A stretch of DNA of 37,485 bases from Actinoplanes aureus. Lineage in GTDB: Bacteria; Actinomycetota; Actinomycetes; Mycobacteriales; Micromonosporaceae. Below, in pieces: positions 16,433 to 28,800 of the stretch (position 1 is the first letter of the stretch; every line of letters begins with the position of its first letter). Both the position numbers and the translations under genes were made by a program. Below the pieces are notes generated by a model. The model was not told where the DNA came from. It saw only the letters and a list, made by a program, of their open reading frames with translations, and ran no database searches. The stretch covers positions 1 to 37,485 of the forward strand of contig NZ_JADQTO010000050.1 in the NCBI RefSeq assembly GCF_015704865.1. The letters are read 5' to 3'.

Positions 16433-19400
16433 ATGCGTGCTATCGGTGTGCCGTTTTACCAGCGTATGGCAGTCGCTGGCGCCGCGACGTTGATGACTAC
16501 GGCGCTGTCCACAGTCGTAATAACGTCGCCGGTTTCCGCCGCACCCTCGGCGCCATCGGCGTGTGCGCTGGAGCAGGCCGACGAGGTCGCCGCACAGAAG
16601 ATGGTCGAAGTCTGTAGACGTCCGGTGGAGATCCTTTCGGAGCGCACCGAGTCGTCGCAAGTGTTCCTCAACGCCGACGGAACCCGGACGCTGGAGCAGA
16701 GTGTCGAGCCGCAGCGGGTGCGTCGGGGCAAATCCTGGGTGTCGGTGGATACCACGCTGAAGCGCACGTCCGCCGGTGTGGTGCCGCGGGCAACGGTGCT
16801 GCCGATGACCTTCTCCGGTGGTGGAGACACCCTGGTCGGCCGACTGGTCGACGGCGACCGGGAGCTGGCGCTGCGCTGGCCCGAGAAGCTACCGAAGCCG
16901 CAGCTCAAGGGTGACACCGCGGTTTACCCGGATGTGTTGCCGGATGTGGATCTGCAGGTGACCGCTTCGGCCACCGGCTTCTCCGAGGTGTTGGTGGTGC
17001 ACACTCGTGACGCTGCCGCGAACTCGGACCTTTCCGCGCTGAAGTTCCGGCTGGACACCAAAGGTGTCACGGTTCGCAAGAGCGCGGCGGGGGGACTCAC
17101 CGCCTCGGATGCCACAGGGGCGGAGGTGTTCACGGCGCCGGCGCCGCTGATGTGGGATTCGACTCCGTCGGTCGAAGCACAAGCCAGCGCATCGGCATCT
17201 GGAAAGGCTCCTGCCAAGGAGGAGCCCAGGGAACTGGGCCGGTCGGGCGAGGGCACGCAGGGCGATCCGGTTCGCAGAGCGGTGATGCCGATCAAGCTCG
17301 GCGACGGGACGGTGACGCTGACGCCGAACAAAGCGATGCTGGCCGATCCGCGTACGGAGTTCCCCGTATACATCGATCCGGGGGTGAGCGGCAATCTGTC
17401 GGGTGGGGCGTGGACGTCGGTGTGGAGTAAGTATCCGACGCAGTCGTTCTGGAAGAACTCGACGGCGCTGACCGACGGATCGGTGAGGGGCGCTGCGGGG
17501 GTGGGCCGGACCGAGGACTGCGAAGGATGCTCGGATCACATCATCCGGTCGTTTTTCCGGTTGAACACCAGCGCTGTCAAGGGCGCGGTGCTCAAAGCCA
17601 CGTTCCACATCGAGCAGCGTTGGTCGTGGACGTGCAACCCGAAGAGTAACGCGAAGGTGTGGAAGACGGGTGAGATCTCGTCGGCCACAACCTGGAAAAA
17701 CCAGCCGACGTGGTACGGGTCGCTCACCGATGAGGCGAGCGCCAACCACAAATACGGCGCTGTCCACGGGTGCAACGGGCCGAACGACGTCGAATTCAAC
17801 GTGACCAAGATGGTCAGCGACTCCGCCGACACGGTGACCCTCGGTCTGAAGGCGATCGACGAAAGCACGAAGAACCAGTGGAAGCGGTTCAAGCATTCAA
17901 CGGCGAGGCTGTCGGTCACCTACAACCAGGCGCCGAATCCGCTGACGGGAATGAAGTCGGACGCCAAGGACTGCGTTAACGGTTCCGCCCGCCCGTATGT
18001 GACCCGGACGACGGGTATCCAACTCACCGGAACCCAAAGCGACCCCGACAAGGTTCAGGACCAGAACCAGCAGGACTTGACGACAAACTTCCACTGGTGG
18101 CCCACCACCTCGACCCGCAACGACAAAGTGTTCGTGTCGCAGAAGAACGGCAACGGCAAGCCCGTGACCGGAACGCTGCCGGCGCTCGTCGATGGTGGCA
18201 TCTACCGGTGGCAGGCACAGACCCTCGATGGCCCACCCACTACCGCCACCACGATGAAGACCTGGTCGGGGACGTGCGAGTTCGCGGTTGATGCGACGAA
18301 TCCCTCGGCACCCAGCGGGATCAGCTCGACGGACTACTCGTCGAGCGAGCCCAGCGGCGGCGTGGGCTATCCCGGCAACTTCAAGATTCTTCCACCCGAC
18401 TTCAGCGGTCTATCAGCTGACGAGGCCGCCAAACGTAAGAAAGATCTCTATAAGTACGCGTGGACGTTCGACAGCGGCGTGAAGCTGAACGCTCCGACGG
18501 TACCGGTCAACACCACTGACTACAGCGGGACGATCTCCGGCTGGAAACCGACGACCGACGGCCTCAAAACGTTACGTGTCTGGTCTGTTGACCCCGCTGG
18601 CCGTACGTCTGCCGAGGTCACATACACGTTCACCGTGCTGCACGGATCGGGTCCGGCTGCGGCATGGGACTTCGACGACACTGAGAACCCCGCAACAGCT
18701 GCCGACACCACGCAGCACGGCAACACCCTCAACCTCAGCGGGGCAACCCGTACCGCCGGTCGCGGCAATGACGGCAGTGCGCTCTCGCTGAACGGGACGT
18801 CCGGTTCCGCGGCTACCAGTTCGGTGCTCACCTACCCGCACGCCAGCACCGGAGCGGCGATCGCCGTTCGCACGGACGCGAATTTCACGGTGACAGCTCG
18901 AGTCAAACTCGCGTCCACGGCGACTGGCACCGGGCAGAACACCGCAGTCGCTGCCGGCGGTAACCGTGTCTTCGCCTACTCCCTCGGCAACGCCCAGAGC
19001 GATGGCAAGTGGCGGTTCACCATGACCGGTGCTGACGCCGACAACGCCACGACGTACTCGGCGGTCTCGAACGGCGCGGCGGTCGCGGGCAAATGGACTC
19101 ATCTTGCCGGTGTCTACGACTCGGCGACCAAGAAGTTGACCCTGTACGTCAACGGGGTGGCGCAGACGGCTACCGCCACGGCCGCCACCGTGTTCAACGC
19201 GACCGGTCCGGTCACCATCGGTAAGCGCAAGTGGAACGGCGTCGATAGCGGCTACTTCAACGGCGTGGTCGATGACGTCCAAGTATTTAGCTCCGCCATG
19301 AAGCCGGACACGTTCGTTGATCTCGCCAAGCCGCTGCAGCCGGCGATCACCTTCCCGGACGGGGTTGAGGTCGCCCAGAACGGCACCCTCAAAGTCACTT

Positions 19401-22400
19401 TTGACGCCGCAGGTGACACCAACGTCACCAAGTTCCGGTACAGCGTCGACGGGAACACCCTGGACAACACGGTAAACGCCGGGACAGCCGGCGGGGCCGC
19501 GACAGTGAACGTCCCCGTCGGAACGAGCCGCGGTGAGCGGCAACTGTTCTTCGCCTCACAGGACGCAATCGGGACCGGCCCAACAAACCAGCGGAGCTTT
19601 CAGGTACTCGCGGCGGCCAGTCTGTTCGGCCCGGTCGTCGATGACGATGGGCGACCCGTTGCCGGAGCCGTGGTCACGCTCACACCCGGTGGCTACACCG
19701 CGACGTCCGACGCCGACGGCATCTACAACTTCCCGGAGCTGCCGGTCAACACCTATGACATCCGCGCCAGCTTCGGTGGCCGGTGCGGCATGGCCGGACT
19801 CCAGACCTTCCTGGTCGGCAAACATGGCATCGAGATCCAGGTCAAGATCCGGCGGGTCGGTACCGAAGCCGGCCACCTCTGTACGGAACGCACTACGGCA
19901 TTCGCCACCGGAACCACCGTGTTGCCGCTGACCGGTGACGACGCGGCCACGAAGCTCACGCTGCCGTTCGCATTCCCGTTCTACGGCAGCCCGGCTCGGG
20001 AGGTGTGCGTCGACACGAACGGCCTGATCACCTTCACCGACCCGTGCGTGTCGTACCCACACACCGGAAGCGCGAAGCTGGGCGCGGTCGCAGCACCCAA
20101 CGGGGTTATCGCCCCGTTCTGGGACAACCTGGTGGTGGACTCGGCGGCAAGCGTGCGCACGGCAGTCACCGGCTCCGGGGCGACACAGCAGGTGCTGATC
20201 GAGTGGAACAACGTGCACCGTAAGGACAACGCCGCACAGCGGCTCAGCTTGTCGGTCACTCTCGGCATGGACGGCACGATCACCACCAACTACACCGGCC
20301 TCGACAACGCCGCCGAGCAGGGCGACAACGCCGCCGTCGGGATCGAGTCGCCGACCGGTGAGGCCAGCTTGGAGTACTCGACCGGAGACCCGGTGTTGAG
20401 TAACGGCAAGGCAATCGTGTTCAGCCGCGCAAGCGGGGACCCGCTGGAAGTGCACAACCTGACCGGCAAACTGACCAACAATGCTGGTACTGCGGTGGCC
20501 GGGGCGACGGTGACGCTGGACCCGAGCGGGCTGAGCACCACCACGGCCACCGACGGCAGCTACGCCTTCTTCGGCCTGGTCGCCGACAGCTACACCGTGA
20601 CCAGCCGGCAAGCCGGTCGTTGCGGAGTCAGGGCGGAAAGCGTCGTCGACCTGTCCGCTGACACGGTTCGTGACCTCAAGTTCGGCCCGGACTATGGCGA
20701 GATGGGCTACGCCTGCACGGTCGGGGCCTCCGGCTACGTGGCGGCCGACACCCCGACATGGCTGACCGGTGACGACGTGGAAACCGACGTCTACCTGCCG
20801 TTCTCCATGCCGTTCTACGGACGCTCGGCCAACTACGCGACCGTGTCGACCAACGGCTGGGTCGGCATCGGCGGCGGCTACCTGACGCCGCTCTGGAGCG
20901 ATTTGCGCATCGACGAACCGGCCAGCATCCTCACCACCTCGCGGGGCACCGCACCCAACCGGTCCTATGTGATCGAGTGGCGCAACGCACTGTTCAACGG
21001 CACCGGCGAGCGCACCACGTTCGAGGTGATCCTGCACGAGGACGGCCGGGTCGCCTACCACTACGGGGCCATGTCAAGCGACCTGCAGAAAGGCAGCACC
21101 GCGACGGTGGGCATGGTGGCCATGTCGTTCCGTGCGTCGGCGTACTACTCCGAACGGGAACCGGCGCTGACCGCGAACAGTTCGATCACCTACACCCCCG
21201 CCGTCACCGGGGCGATCAGCGGCGTGCTGACCGAGGCGGTCACCACCACACCGCTCGCCGGCACCACGATCACCCTCAACCCGGGTGGCCAGACGGTGAC
21301 CACCGGCGCTGACGGCAGCTACCAGTTCACCAACGTCACACCCGGCGCCTACTATGTGCTCGCCTCACCCGAAGGTGAGCGCTGCATGGGCCAGTACGCG
21401 GCCGCCGAGGTGTTCAAGACCAGCGGCGACGCGAAGAGTGACCTATCGCTGAACAACGACGCCGACCCCTTCTACCACTGCACGAACGCCGCGCAGGCGT
21501 TCGTCGCCGGCGACACCGTACAGTCCTGGACGGGCGACGACGAGATGTGGCAGGCCACCGCTCCGTTCCCGATCAAGCTGTACGGCGAGTCCACGACCAA
21601 GCCGTGGATCAGCAGCAACGGCTTCCTCACCCTCAGCCCGGAAGGGGCCACCAGCCCGGACCGAACCCCGATCCCGTACGAGGCCGAGGACGGCACCCCG
21701 AACGCCGCGATCTACCCGTTCTGGGGTGACTGGGTCGTCGACAGCTCAGCGGCCATCGCCACCAAGGTCAGCGGCACCGCCCCCAACCGGCAATGGCTCG
21801 TCGAATGGCGCAACGTCGCCTGGTACGGCAACGACGGCGTCCGCGTCTCCTTCGAGGCCATCTTCGACGAGGACGGCGGCATCACGTTCGCCTACGACGG
21901 CATCGACGACAACCCAATCGAGCGCGGCGCCGAAGCCACCGTCGGCATCGAAAACCCGGGCGGAACCGTCGCCTTCCAATACCTGTACAGCGCCGACCTG
22001 CTCACCGACGGTTCTGGCGTGCACTACACGCCCAGGGGATTCGAGACCGGCTATATCAACGGCAGGGTCACCTGCGCCGGCGAGCCGGTCGATTCCGCCA
22101 CCGTGGCGGTCACCGGGCAGAGCACCACGACCTCGCACGACGGCGAGTACTTCCTCGGCGACATCCCCGCCAAGACCCAAACCGCGCTGGTCACGGTCGC
22201 GGCCGGCGACTGCGCCGGAACAACAACGCGACCCATACTGGCTGGTGAAAGCCTGCAACCGACCGACTTCAACCTGCAAGCCACAGCGCAAGGCAGCGGC
22301 TACACCATCACCGAGACCGAGACCACCTACACGCCGCTCGACGCCGACACCCACCTGACCCGCGGCTACAACACCTGGACGACGGTAGACCTGCCGTTCC

Positions 22401-22810
22401 CGGTACAGGTCTACGGGCAGACCCACACCAGCATGTCAGTCGGTACCGAAGGCAGCCTCGACTTCGCCAACGCCGTGCTGCACCCGTTCCGCGGCGACTG
22501 GGAAGCGGATGACCAGTCCAGCATCCGCGCCGCCGTCCGGGGCACCGCACCGAACCGGCAGTACGTCGTCGAGTGGCGCGACGTGCGGCACCACACCGAC
22601 CCCGACACACGCCTCACCTTCCAGGTGATCCTCCACGAGGCCGGCGGCTTCAGCTACGTCTACCCGGACACCGACACCACGTTCACTCGCAGCGGCGGCG
22701 CCGCCACCATCGGCCTGCGCAGCAAGGACGGCGGCGCGCTCCTCTACGCCGACCGGCTCACCGCCCTGCGCCCCGACGTCGCCCTGCGCTTCGAGCCGGT
22801 CACCGCATGA
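16433..22810 (+). CDS. Large secreted multidomain protein upstream of the RHS toxin (DNRLRE, LamG-like, four tandem modules)
   Basis: This 2125-residue exported protein has a signal peptide ending at about residue 36 (TSPVSA). Residues about 60-320 are the N-terminal part common in actinobacterial RHS-type exoproteins (PDVLPDVDLQV). A DNRLRE-like domain lies at about 320-500, FN3/Ig-like strands at 500-740, a LamG-like jelly-roll at 741-960 (KWTHLAGVYDSATKKLTLYVNG), and a further beta domain to about 1060. From there four copies of one module of about 250-280 residues run to the end. Each starts with a carboxypeptidase-regulatory-like fold (VAGATVTLDPSG), then FPFYG-type and APFW-type motifs and GTAPNRQYVVEWR. 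The stop overlaps an ATG at 22807 (ATGA). It probably is a surface or adhesive partner of the RHS protein. ATG 16433 gives the signal peptide; upstream codons do not. Confidence 0.85.
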   Translation: MRAIGVPFYQRMAVAGAATLMTTALSTVVITSPVSAAPSAPSACALEQADEVAAQKMVEVCRRPVEILSERTESSQVFLNADGTRTLEQSVEPQRVRRGKSWVSVDTTLKRTSAGVVPRATVLPMTFSGGGDTLVGRLVDGDRELALRWPEKLPKPQLKGDTAVYPDVLPDVDLQVTASATGFSEVLVVHTRDAAANSDLSALKFRLDTKGVTVRKSAAGGLTASDATGAEVFTAPAPLMWDSTPSVEAQASASASGKAPAKEEPRELGRSGEGTQGDPVRRAVMPIKLGDGTVTLTPNKAMLADPRTEFPVYIDPGVSGNLSGGAWTSVWSKYPTQSFWKNSTALTDGSVRGAAGVGRTEDCEGCSDHIIRSFFRLNTSAVKGAVLKATFHIEQRWSWTCNPKSNAKVWKTGEISSATTWKNQPTWYGSLTDEASANHKYGAVHGCNGPNDVEFNVTKMVSDSADTVTLGLKAIDESTKNQWKRFKHSTARLSVTYNQAPNPLTGMKSDAKDCVNGSARPYVTRTTGIQLTGTQSDPDKVQDQNQQDLTTNFHWWPTTSTRNDKVFVSQKNGNGKPVTGTLPALVDGGIYRWQAQTLDGPPTTATTMKTWSGTCEFAVDATNPSAPSGISSTDYSSSEPSGGVGYPGNFKILPPDFSGLSADEAAKRKKDLYKYAWTFDSGVKLNAPTVPVNTTDYSGTISGWKPTTDGLKTLRVWSVDPAGRTSAEVTYTFTVLHGSGPAAAWDFDDTENPATAADTTQHGNTLNLSGATRTAGRGNDGSALSLNGTSGSAATSSVLTYPHASTGAAIAVRTDANFTVTARVKLASTATGTGQNTAVAAGGNRVFAYSLGNAQSDGKWRFTMTGADADNATTYSAVSNGAAVAGKWTHLAGVYDSATKKLTLYVNGVAQTATATAATVFNATGPVTIGKRKWNGVDSGYFNGVVDDVQVFSSAMKPDTFVDLAKPLQPAITFPDGVEVAQNGTLKVTFDAAGDTNVTKFRYSVDGNTLDNTVNAGTAGGAATVNVPVGTSRGERQLFFASQDAIGTGPTNQRSFQVLAAASLFGPVVDDDGRPVAGAVVTLTPGGYTATSDADGIYNFPELPVNTYDIRASFGGRCGMAGLQTFLVGKHGIEIQVKIRRVGTEAGHLCTERTTAFATGTTVLPLTGDDAATKLTLPFAFPFYGSPAREVCVDTNGLITFTDPCVSYPHTGSAKLGAVAAPNGVIAPFWDNLVVDSAASVRTAVTGSGATQQVLIEWNNVHRKDNAAQRLSLSVTLGMDGTITTNYTGLDNAAEQGDNAAVGIESPTGEASLEYSTGDPVLSNGKAIVFSRASGDPLEVHNLTGKLTNNAGTAVAGATVTLDPSGLSTTTATDGSYAFFGLVADSYTVTSRQAGRCGVRAESVVDLSADTVRDLKFGPDYGEMGYACTVGASGYVAADTPTWLTGDDVETDVYLPFSMPFYGRSANYATVSTNGWVGIGGGYLTPLWSDLRIDEPASILTTSRGTAPNRSYVIEWRNALFNGTGERTTFEVILHEDGRVAYHYGAMSSDLQKGSTATVGMVAMSFRASAYYSEREPALTANSSITYTPAVTGAISGVLTEAVTTTPLAGTTITLNPGGQTVTTGADGSYQFTNVTPGAYYVLASPEGERCMGQYAAAEVFKTSGDAKSDLSLNNDADPFYHCTNAAQAFVAGDTVQSWTGDDEMWQATAPFPIKLYGESTTKPWISSNGFLTLSPEGATSPDRTPIPYEAEDGTPNAAIYPFWGDWVVDSSAAIATKVSGTAPNRQWLVEWRNVAWYGNDGVRVSFEAIFDEDGGITFAYDGIDDNPIERGAEATVGIENPGGTVAFQYLYSADLLTDGSGVHYTPRGFETGYINGRVTCAGEPVDSATVAVTGQSTTTSHDGEYFLGDIPAKTQTALVTVAAGDCAGTTTRPILAGESLQPTDFNLQATAQGSGYTITETETTYTPLDADTHLTRGYNTWTTVDLPFPVQVYGQTHTSMSVGTEGSLDFANAVLHPFRGDWEADDQSSIRAAVRGTAPNRQYVVEWRDVRHHTDPDTRLTFQVILHEAGGFSYVYPDTDTTFTRSGGAATIGLRSKDGGALLYADRLTALRPDVALRFEPVTA
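19618..22807 (+). repeat. Four protein-level tandem modules in the secreted protein
   Basis: The approximate copies are 19618-20445, 20446-21204, 21205-22040 and 22041-22807. Shared landmarks are a Y/FYG motif after Phe-Pro, a TNG or SNG turn, PFW or PLW followed by D, GTAPNR then EWR, and an R-x-(T/S)F-(E/Q)-(V/A)-I stretch. The copies have drifted well apart in sequence, so the duplication is old. Confidence 0.75.
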
Positions 22811-22863
22811 CCCGCCTGCCTCAACCCGCGTCCCCCACCCCTTTTGATTCACCGGAGCAGCAG

Positions 22864-25800
22864 ATGACGTCGTCCCCACCCGCCAGCGCGCCGCCGGCGA
22901 GAAGACTGCTGTCCCAGCCGCGCATCGCCGTAGCGGCGAGTCTCGCTGTCACCCTGGTCCTCGGGCTGGGCCACGCGCCCGCCATGGCCGCCCAACCTGC
23001 GCCCTACAAGCCGCAGGCCGCCAAGCCGGTCCCGACGGTGCCCGTGAAGGCCGCGAAGATCACCCCAGCGGCGAAGGGCAAACAGCCGCCGCAGGCGTCA
23101 GCCCGGCCAGCGCCTACCTGGCCGCAGGCAGCGGGCGAAACCATCGACATGCCCGCGCCGGGTGCCCCCGCCGTACAAGCCGACATGCTGCCGGTGCGGA
23201 TCGAGCAACCGGCGAAGTCAGCCAAAGCCCGGTCCGCGCAGCCTGCCCCGTCCAGCGTCCTGGTGGAAATACTGGACCGCAAGACCACCGACCGCGCCGG
23301 CGTCCGCGGGGTGCTAATGCGCCTGGGCCGGGCAGACGGTGTCACCGCAGCAGGCACAACCAAGGTCACCCTCGACTACCAGTCATTCGCGACCGCGTAC
23401 GGGGCGGACTGGTCGAGCCGGCTGCGCCTGGTCTCTCTGCCCGCCTGCGCACTGACCACACCGCAAAAGACCGGGTGTGAGGGCACGCCGCTGGCCTCAG
23501 ACAACGACGTGGCGACACAGACCCTGTCGGCAGACGTCGCAGTCTCCAGCGCCCCGACGCTGGTGGCGACCACCGCTGCAGCGGCCGGCCCGGCCGGCGA
23601 CTACTCGGCGACCACCCTGAACGCGTCATCGACCTGGTCGGCCGGCGGCAACTCCGGCGCCTTCACCTGGAACTACCCGATGAAGGTTCCACCGTCACTG
23701 GGCGGTCCGGCACCCGAGGTCAAACTGTCCTACTCGTCACAGTCGGTCGACGGCCGCCACGCCGCCTCCAACAACCAGCCGTCCCGGGTCGGGGAAGGTT
23801 TCGAGGAAGCCGCCGGTGGCTACATCGAGCGCCGCTATCAGTCCTGCGCCCAGGACATGAACGGCTCGGCGAACAACGACAAGAAGACCGGCGACCTGTG
23901 CTGGGAGACCTACAACGCCACCCTGTCGCTTGCCGGGCACTCTGGTGAACTGATCTACAACAGCACCGAGAAGTTGTGGCACCTGCGCAGCGACGACGGC
24001 AGCAAGATAGAACGCAAGACCGGCGCCACCAACGGCGACAACGACGGCGAACACTGGGTGCTCACCACCACCGACGGCGTGCAGTACTGGTTCGGCATCA
24101 ACCGGCTCGTCGGCTGGACCACCGGCAAACCGTTGACCAACTCAGTGCTCACCGTCCCGGTGTTCGGCAACGACCCGGCCGAGCCGTGCCATGCCACCGC
24201 CTTCGCCGACTCCGACTGCAAGCAGGCCTGGCGATGGAACCTCGACTACGTCATCGATACGTCCGGTAACTCGATGTCGTACTGGTACGAGAAGAAGACC
24301 AACAAGTACGGCCGCAACCTCGACGCCGCCGACGCCGCCGACTACGACCGCGAAGCCTGGCTCGACCGCATCGACTACGGCACCCGCAAGATCAGCGGCA
24401 TGGAATCGGTACACCGGACCCTCGCCCCGATGCGCGTCGACTTCGACTACGCGGACCGCTGCCTTAGCAACTGCGACACCCACAACGCGACCCGCTGGCC
24501 CGACGTGCCATGGGACACCGAATGCACCGGCGCCTCCTGCGAGGACAACTTCTCGCCGACGTTCTGGTCGACCCAACGGCTGGCCAGCGTCACCACACAG
24601 GTCCGCAACGGCACCACTTACCGCGACGTCGATCGATGGACCTTCACGCACGGCTTCCCGGATCCGGGTGACGGCACCCGCGCCGGCCTGTGGCTGTCGA
24701 AGATCTCCCACGAAGGTCTGGTCGGCGGTAGCGCCAAGACTCCGTACGTGGAGTTCACCCCGACCCAACTGCCGAACCGGGTGGACCGGACCGGTGACTT
24801 CGCCGAGGCGATGAACTGGATGCGCATCAACGACATCCGCACCGAAACCGGCGGCTCGACCACCGTCGTGTACTCGGCCCAGGACTGCCAGCCCGGCCAA
24901 ACCCCCGACCCGGCCACCAACACCAGCCGCTGCTACCCGGTCAAATGGATCCCGGACGGCCGCGACACTCCGGTCGAAGACTGGTTCAACAAATACGTAG
25001 TCACCACCGTCTACGAAAACGACAACACCGGCGGGGCACCGCCCGCAGGCAGCCAGCGCATCGTCTACAAGTACGACTACTACGACGGTGCGGCCTGGCA
25101 CTACACCGACGACGACGGGCTGATTAAGAGAAAATACAAGACCTGGTCGAGCTACCGCGGCTACGGCCGTGTCGGTGTCACAGTCGGTGACGCCGGCGAG
25201 CAGACGTATACCGAGACCCGCTACTTCCGCGGTATGAACGGTGACCGGCTCGACGACAACGGGGGCACCAAAACCGTGACCGTCGACGGGATCACCGACC
25301 ACGACTGGTTCGCCGGCCAGACCCGCGAAACCGCCATTTTCAATGGCCCGGGTGGCGCAGTCGTGTCCAAGACGCGCTACACCCCGTGGGCGTCAGCAGA
25401 GACAGCCACGCGCACGATCAACGGCGACACCGTGACTGCTCGGTTCACCGGAGTCGCATCGACCACCCACCACGTCACCCTTGACGGCAACCGCGGCGAG
25501 CGGGTGACAAAGACGGTCAATACCTTCGACGAGTACGGCATGGTGGCCCAGGTCGACGACTTGGGCCAGGACGGTGTCGACGGCGACGAACAGTGCACCA
25601 AGACCGACTACACCCCACGCAACATCACCGCGTGGATCATGAACCGGGCCCACCGCGTCCAGTCGTACGCGGTGAAATGCTCCGCCACCACCGGAACCCT
25701 TACCGAAGCGCAAGTCATCGGGGAGACCCGTACCCTCTACGACGACAAGGCATTTGAAGTCGCCCCGCCCCGGGGTCTCGCCACCCAGGTGCAGACGATG

Positions 25801-28800
25801 TCCGCCTGGAACAACGGGACGCCCACCTTCACGGTGACCGGCAAGACCGCCTTCGACGTCCACGGTCGGCCGACCTCCGTCACCGACGCCCTCGGTGAGA
25901 CGACAACGACGACCTACACGCCCGCCCAGGATGGCCCGGTCACCTCGACGCTGGTCAAGAACCCCCTTGATCACGAGGCCAGAACCACTATCGAACCCGG
26001 GCGAGGCACCACGATCGCGTCCGTCGATCCCAACGGCAAACGCACTGATCTCGAATTCGACCCTCTGGGCCGGGTAGTCGCCGTGTGGCTGCCCGGACGG
26101 ACCAAGGGCACCGACACCCCGAACGTGAAATACAGCTATGCGCTAAACACCAACGCCCCGTCGGTGGTCTCCACCTCGGCACTCAACGCCGCTGGCAACT
26201 ACGTCACCTCCTACACGCTCTACGACGGGCTCCTCCGGCAACGGCAGACACAAGCGCCATCATTGTCACCGTCCGGCGGACGCATCGTCACCGAGTCGTT
26301 CTACGACACCGCCGGCCGACAGTTCCTGACCTTCGGGGCCTACCACGCCAGCGGCGACCCCGGCACAACCCTTTTGGCCACCACCGACCAAGCGTCCGTG
26401 CCGACCCAAACCCGCACCGTCTACGACGGCGCCAGCCGAACAGTCGCTGACGTCTTCCAGCCTTACGGCCGTGAACGGTGGCGTACCACCACGGCCTACG
26501 GCGGCGATCGCACCGACATCACCCCACCCGCGGGCGGTACTGCAGCCTCTACCGTGAGCGACGCCCGTGGCCGGACCGTCGAACTGAGGCAATACGACGG
26601 CCCCGCACCCACCCCCCGCACGGGGGGTAGCTGGGTCAGCACCAAGTACAAATTCGATGCGCGCGGCTACCAAACCCAGGTCATCGACGACGAAGGGAAC
26701 GACTGGGGCTACACGTACGACGTCCGCGGTCGGCAAGTCAAGGTCGACGACCCCGACCGCGGGAGCACCGAGTACACCTACGACAACGCCGGCAACATCC
26801 TCACCTCAAAGGACGCCCGCGGCAAGAAGATCGCCTACGACTACGACGCGCTCGGCCGCAAGACCGACGCCTTCGATAACGAAGTCGGCGGCATCCTGCG
26901 CGCCCAGTGGATCTACGACACCATCGCCAAGGGCCAGCTGTCGACATCCACCCGGTTCGTCGGGTCAGTCGGGTACCAGACTCGGATCTTGGACTACAAC
27001 GACAACTACCAGCCCGGCAACATCGAGATCATCATCCCTGAAACCGAAACCGGCCTCGACGGCATCTACCACTACAACACCACCTACAACCTCGACGGCT
27101 CGGTCAAATCGACCAACATTCCCGGCCTCAACAGCGGCCTACAGCCCGAGACGCTTACCTTCGCCTACGACGACTACGGGCAGCCGACCACCGTCGACAG
27201 CCTCTACGGCAGCACCAACCAGGCGTATGTCACCGGCACTGACTACAACGCACTCGGCCAGATCGACCAGATCAAGCTCCACACCGGAACCGGCGACGGC
27301 GGCAGGGTCTACACCAAGTTCACCCGCGAACTCGAAACCGGCCGGCTCACCGGCATCCGCACCGATAGAGACTCCGTCGCCCCCTACATTGTGACCGACA
27401 CCACCTACCAGTACGACAACGCCGGCAACATCACCAAGATCGCCGATGCTGCACCCGAGACCGTCGACGACACCCAATGCTTCACCTACGACAACCTGCG
27501 CCGACTCACCGAAGCTTGGACACCCGCCAGCGGCGACTGCGCTGCCACACCATCCGCCTCGGCGTTGGGCGGGCCGGCCCCGTACTGGCACAGCTGGAAA
27601 CTCGACACCATCGGCAACCGCACCGAAGAGACAATCCACACCGCCTCTGGCGACAACACCACCACGTACCAGTACCCCGCCTCGGGCGCCACCAGCGTTC
27701 GCCCGCATGCGGTGACCAGCACCACCGGCGCCCGGACCGGCAGCTACACGTACGACGCCACCGGCAACACCCTGACCCGGCCCACCGCATCCGCCGGCAC
27801 CCAGACTCTCACCTGGGACGCCGAAGGCCACATCGACACGGTCACGGACAACACCGGCACCACCACATACATCTACGACGCCGACGGCAACCGCCTCGTC
27901 CAACGCGACGCCACCGGCAGCACCCTCTACCTGCCCGGCCAAGAACTTCGCTACAACAAGGGCACCGCCACCACCAGCTGCACCCGCTACTACAGCCACG
28001 CCGGCGCCACCATCGGCTCCCGTACCAGTACGGGCCTTACCTGGTTGTCCGCAGACCACCAAGGCACCGCCAGCACCGCAATCAACGCCGCCAACCAACA
28101 AGCGACCACCCGACGGCAAACCCCCTACGGAACACCGCGGGGCACCCCCGCAGGAGCGTGGCCCAACAACCGCGGATACGTCGGCGGCACCAACGACAAC
28201 ACCGGCCTCACCCACCTCGGCGCCCGCGAATACGACCCCACCAACGGCCGCTTCATCTCCGTCGACCCGCTGCAGGACCTTGGCGATCCGCAACAGTGGA
28301 ACGGCTACTCCTACGCCTCCAACACCCCCATTACTATCAGCGACCCCACTGGCCTGATGGGGACGCCGGACATGCAAGACGGATACACCGGCGACGGCAG
28401 CGACAGCGGCGGCGGCGGCATCCCCTGCCCGACCTGCGACGGCACCAGCGGAGGCGGCGGAAATGGCGGCGGCAGCACCACCAGCGGAGGAACAGGAGGA
28501 GGTGCAACCGGCTGCAGCTCCGCCAACGCCTGCGAACAGGGCGTAAGCCTGCAAACCGAGAACCTCCGCGTCGTCATGATCGCCATCATGTCGGTGCCGC
28601 AACCCGACCCCAGGACTCCGATCGGGGCCGCCTGCCGCATGAGACCCGACCTGTGCGCCGGCTGGCTCGACCAGCTGAGAAACGGCGCCTCGCCGGAAGG
28701 CATCGCGATCGAGATGCAGTGCGGCAACAGCATGGCCTGCATAGGCGATGCCGGCCTGCAAACAATGGCGAGCGGACCGTCCCTGGGCACCACCCTCAAC

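Noticed and set aside
19556..21061. A 501-codon minus-strand frame inside the secreted protein gene
   Set aside because: It is a shadow of the plus-strand repeats. It is rich in Gly, Val and Arg and has no domain match.
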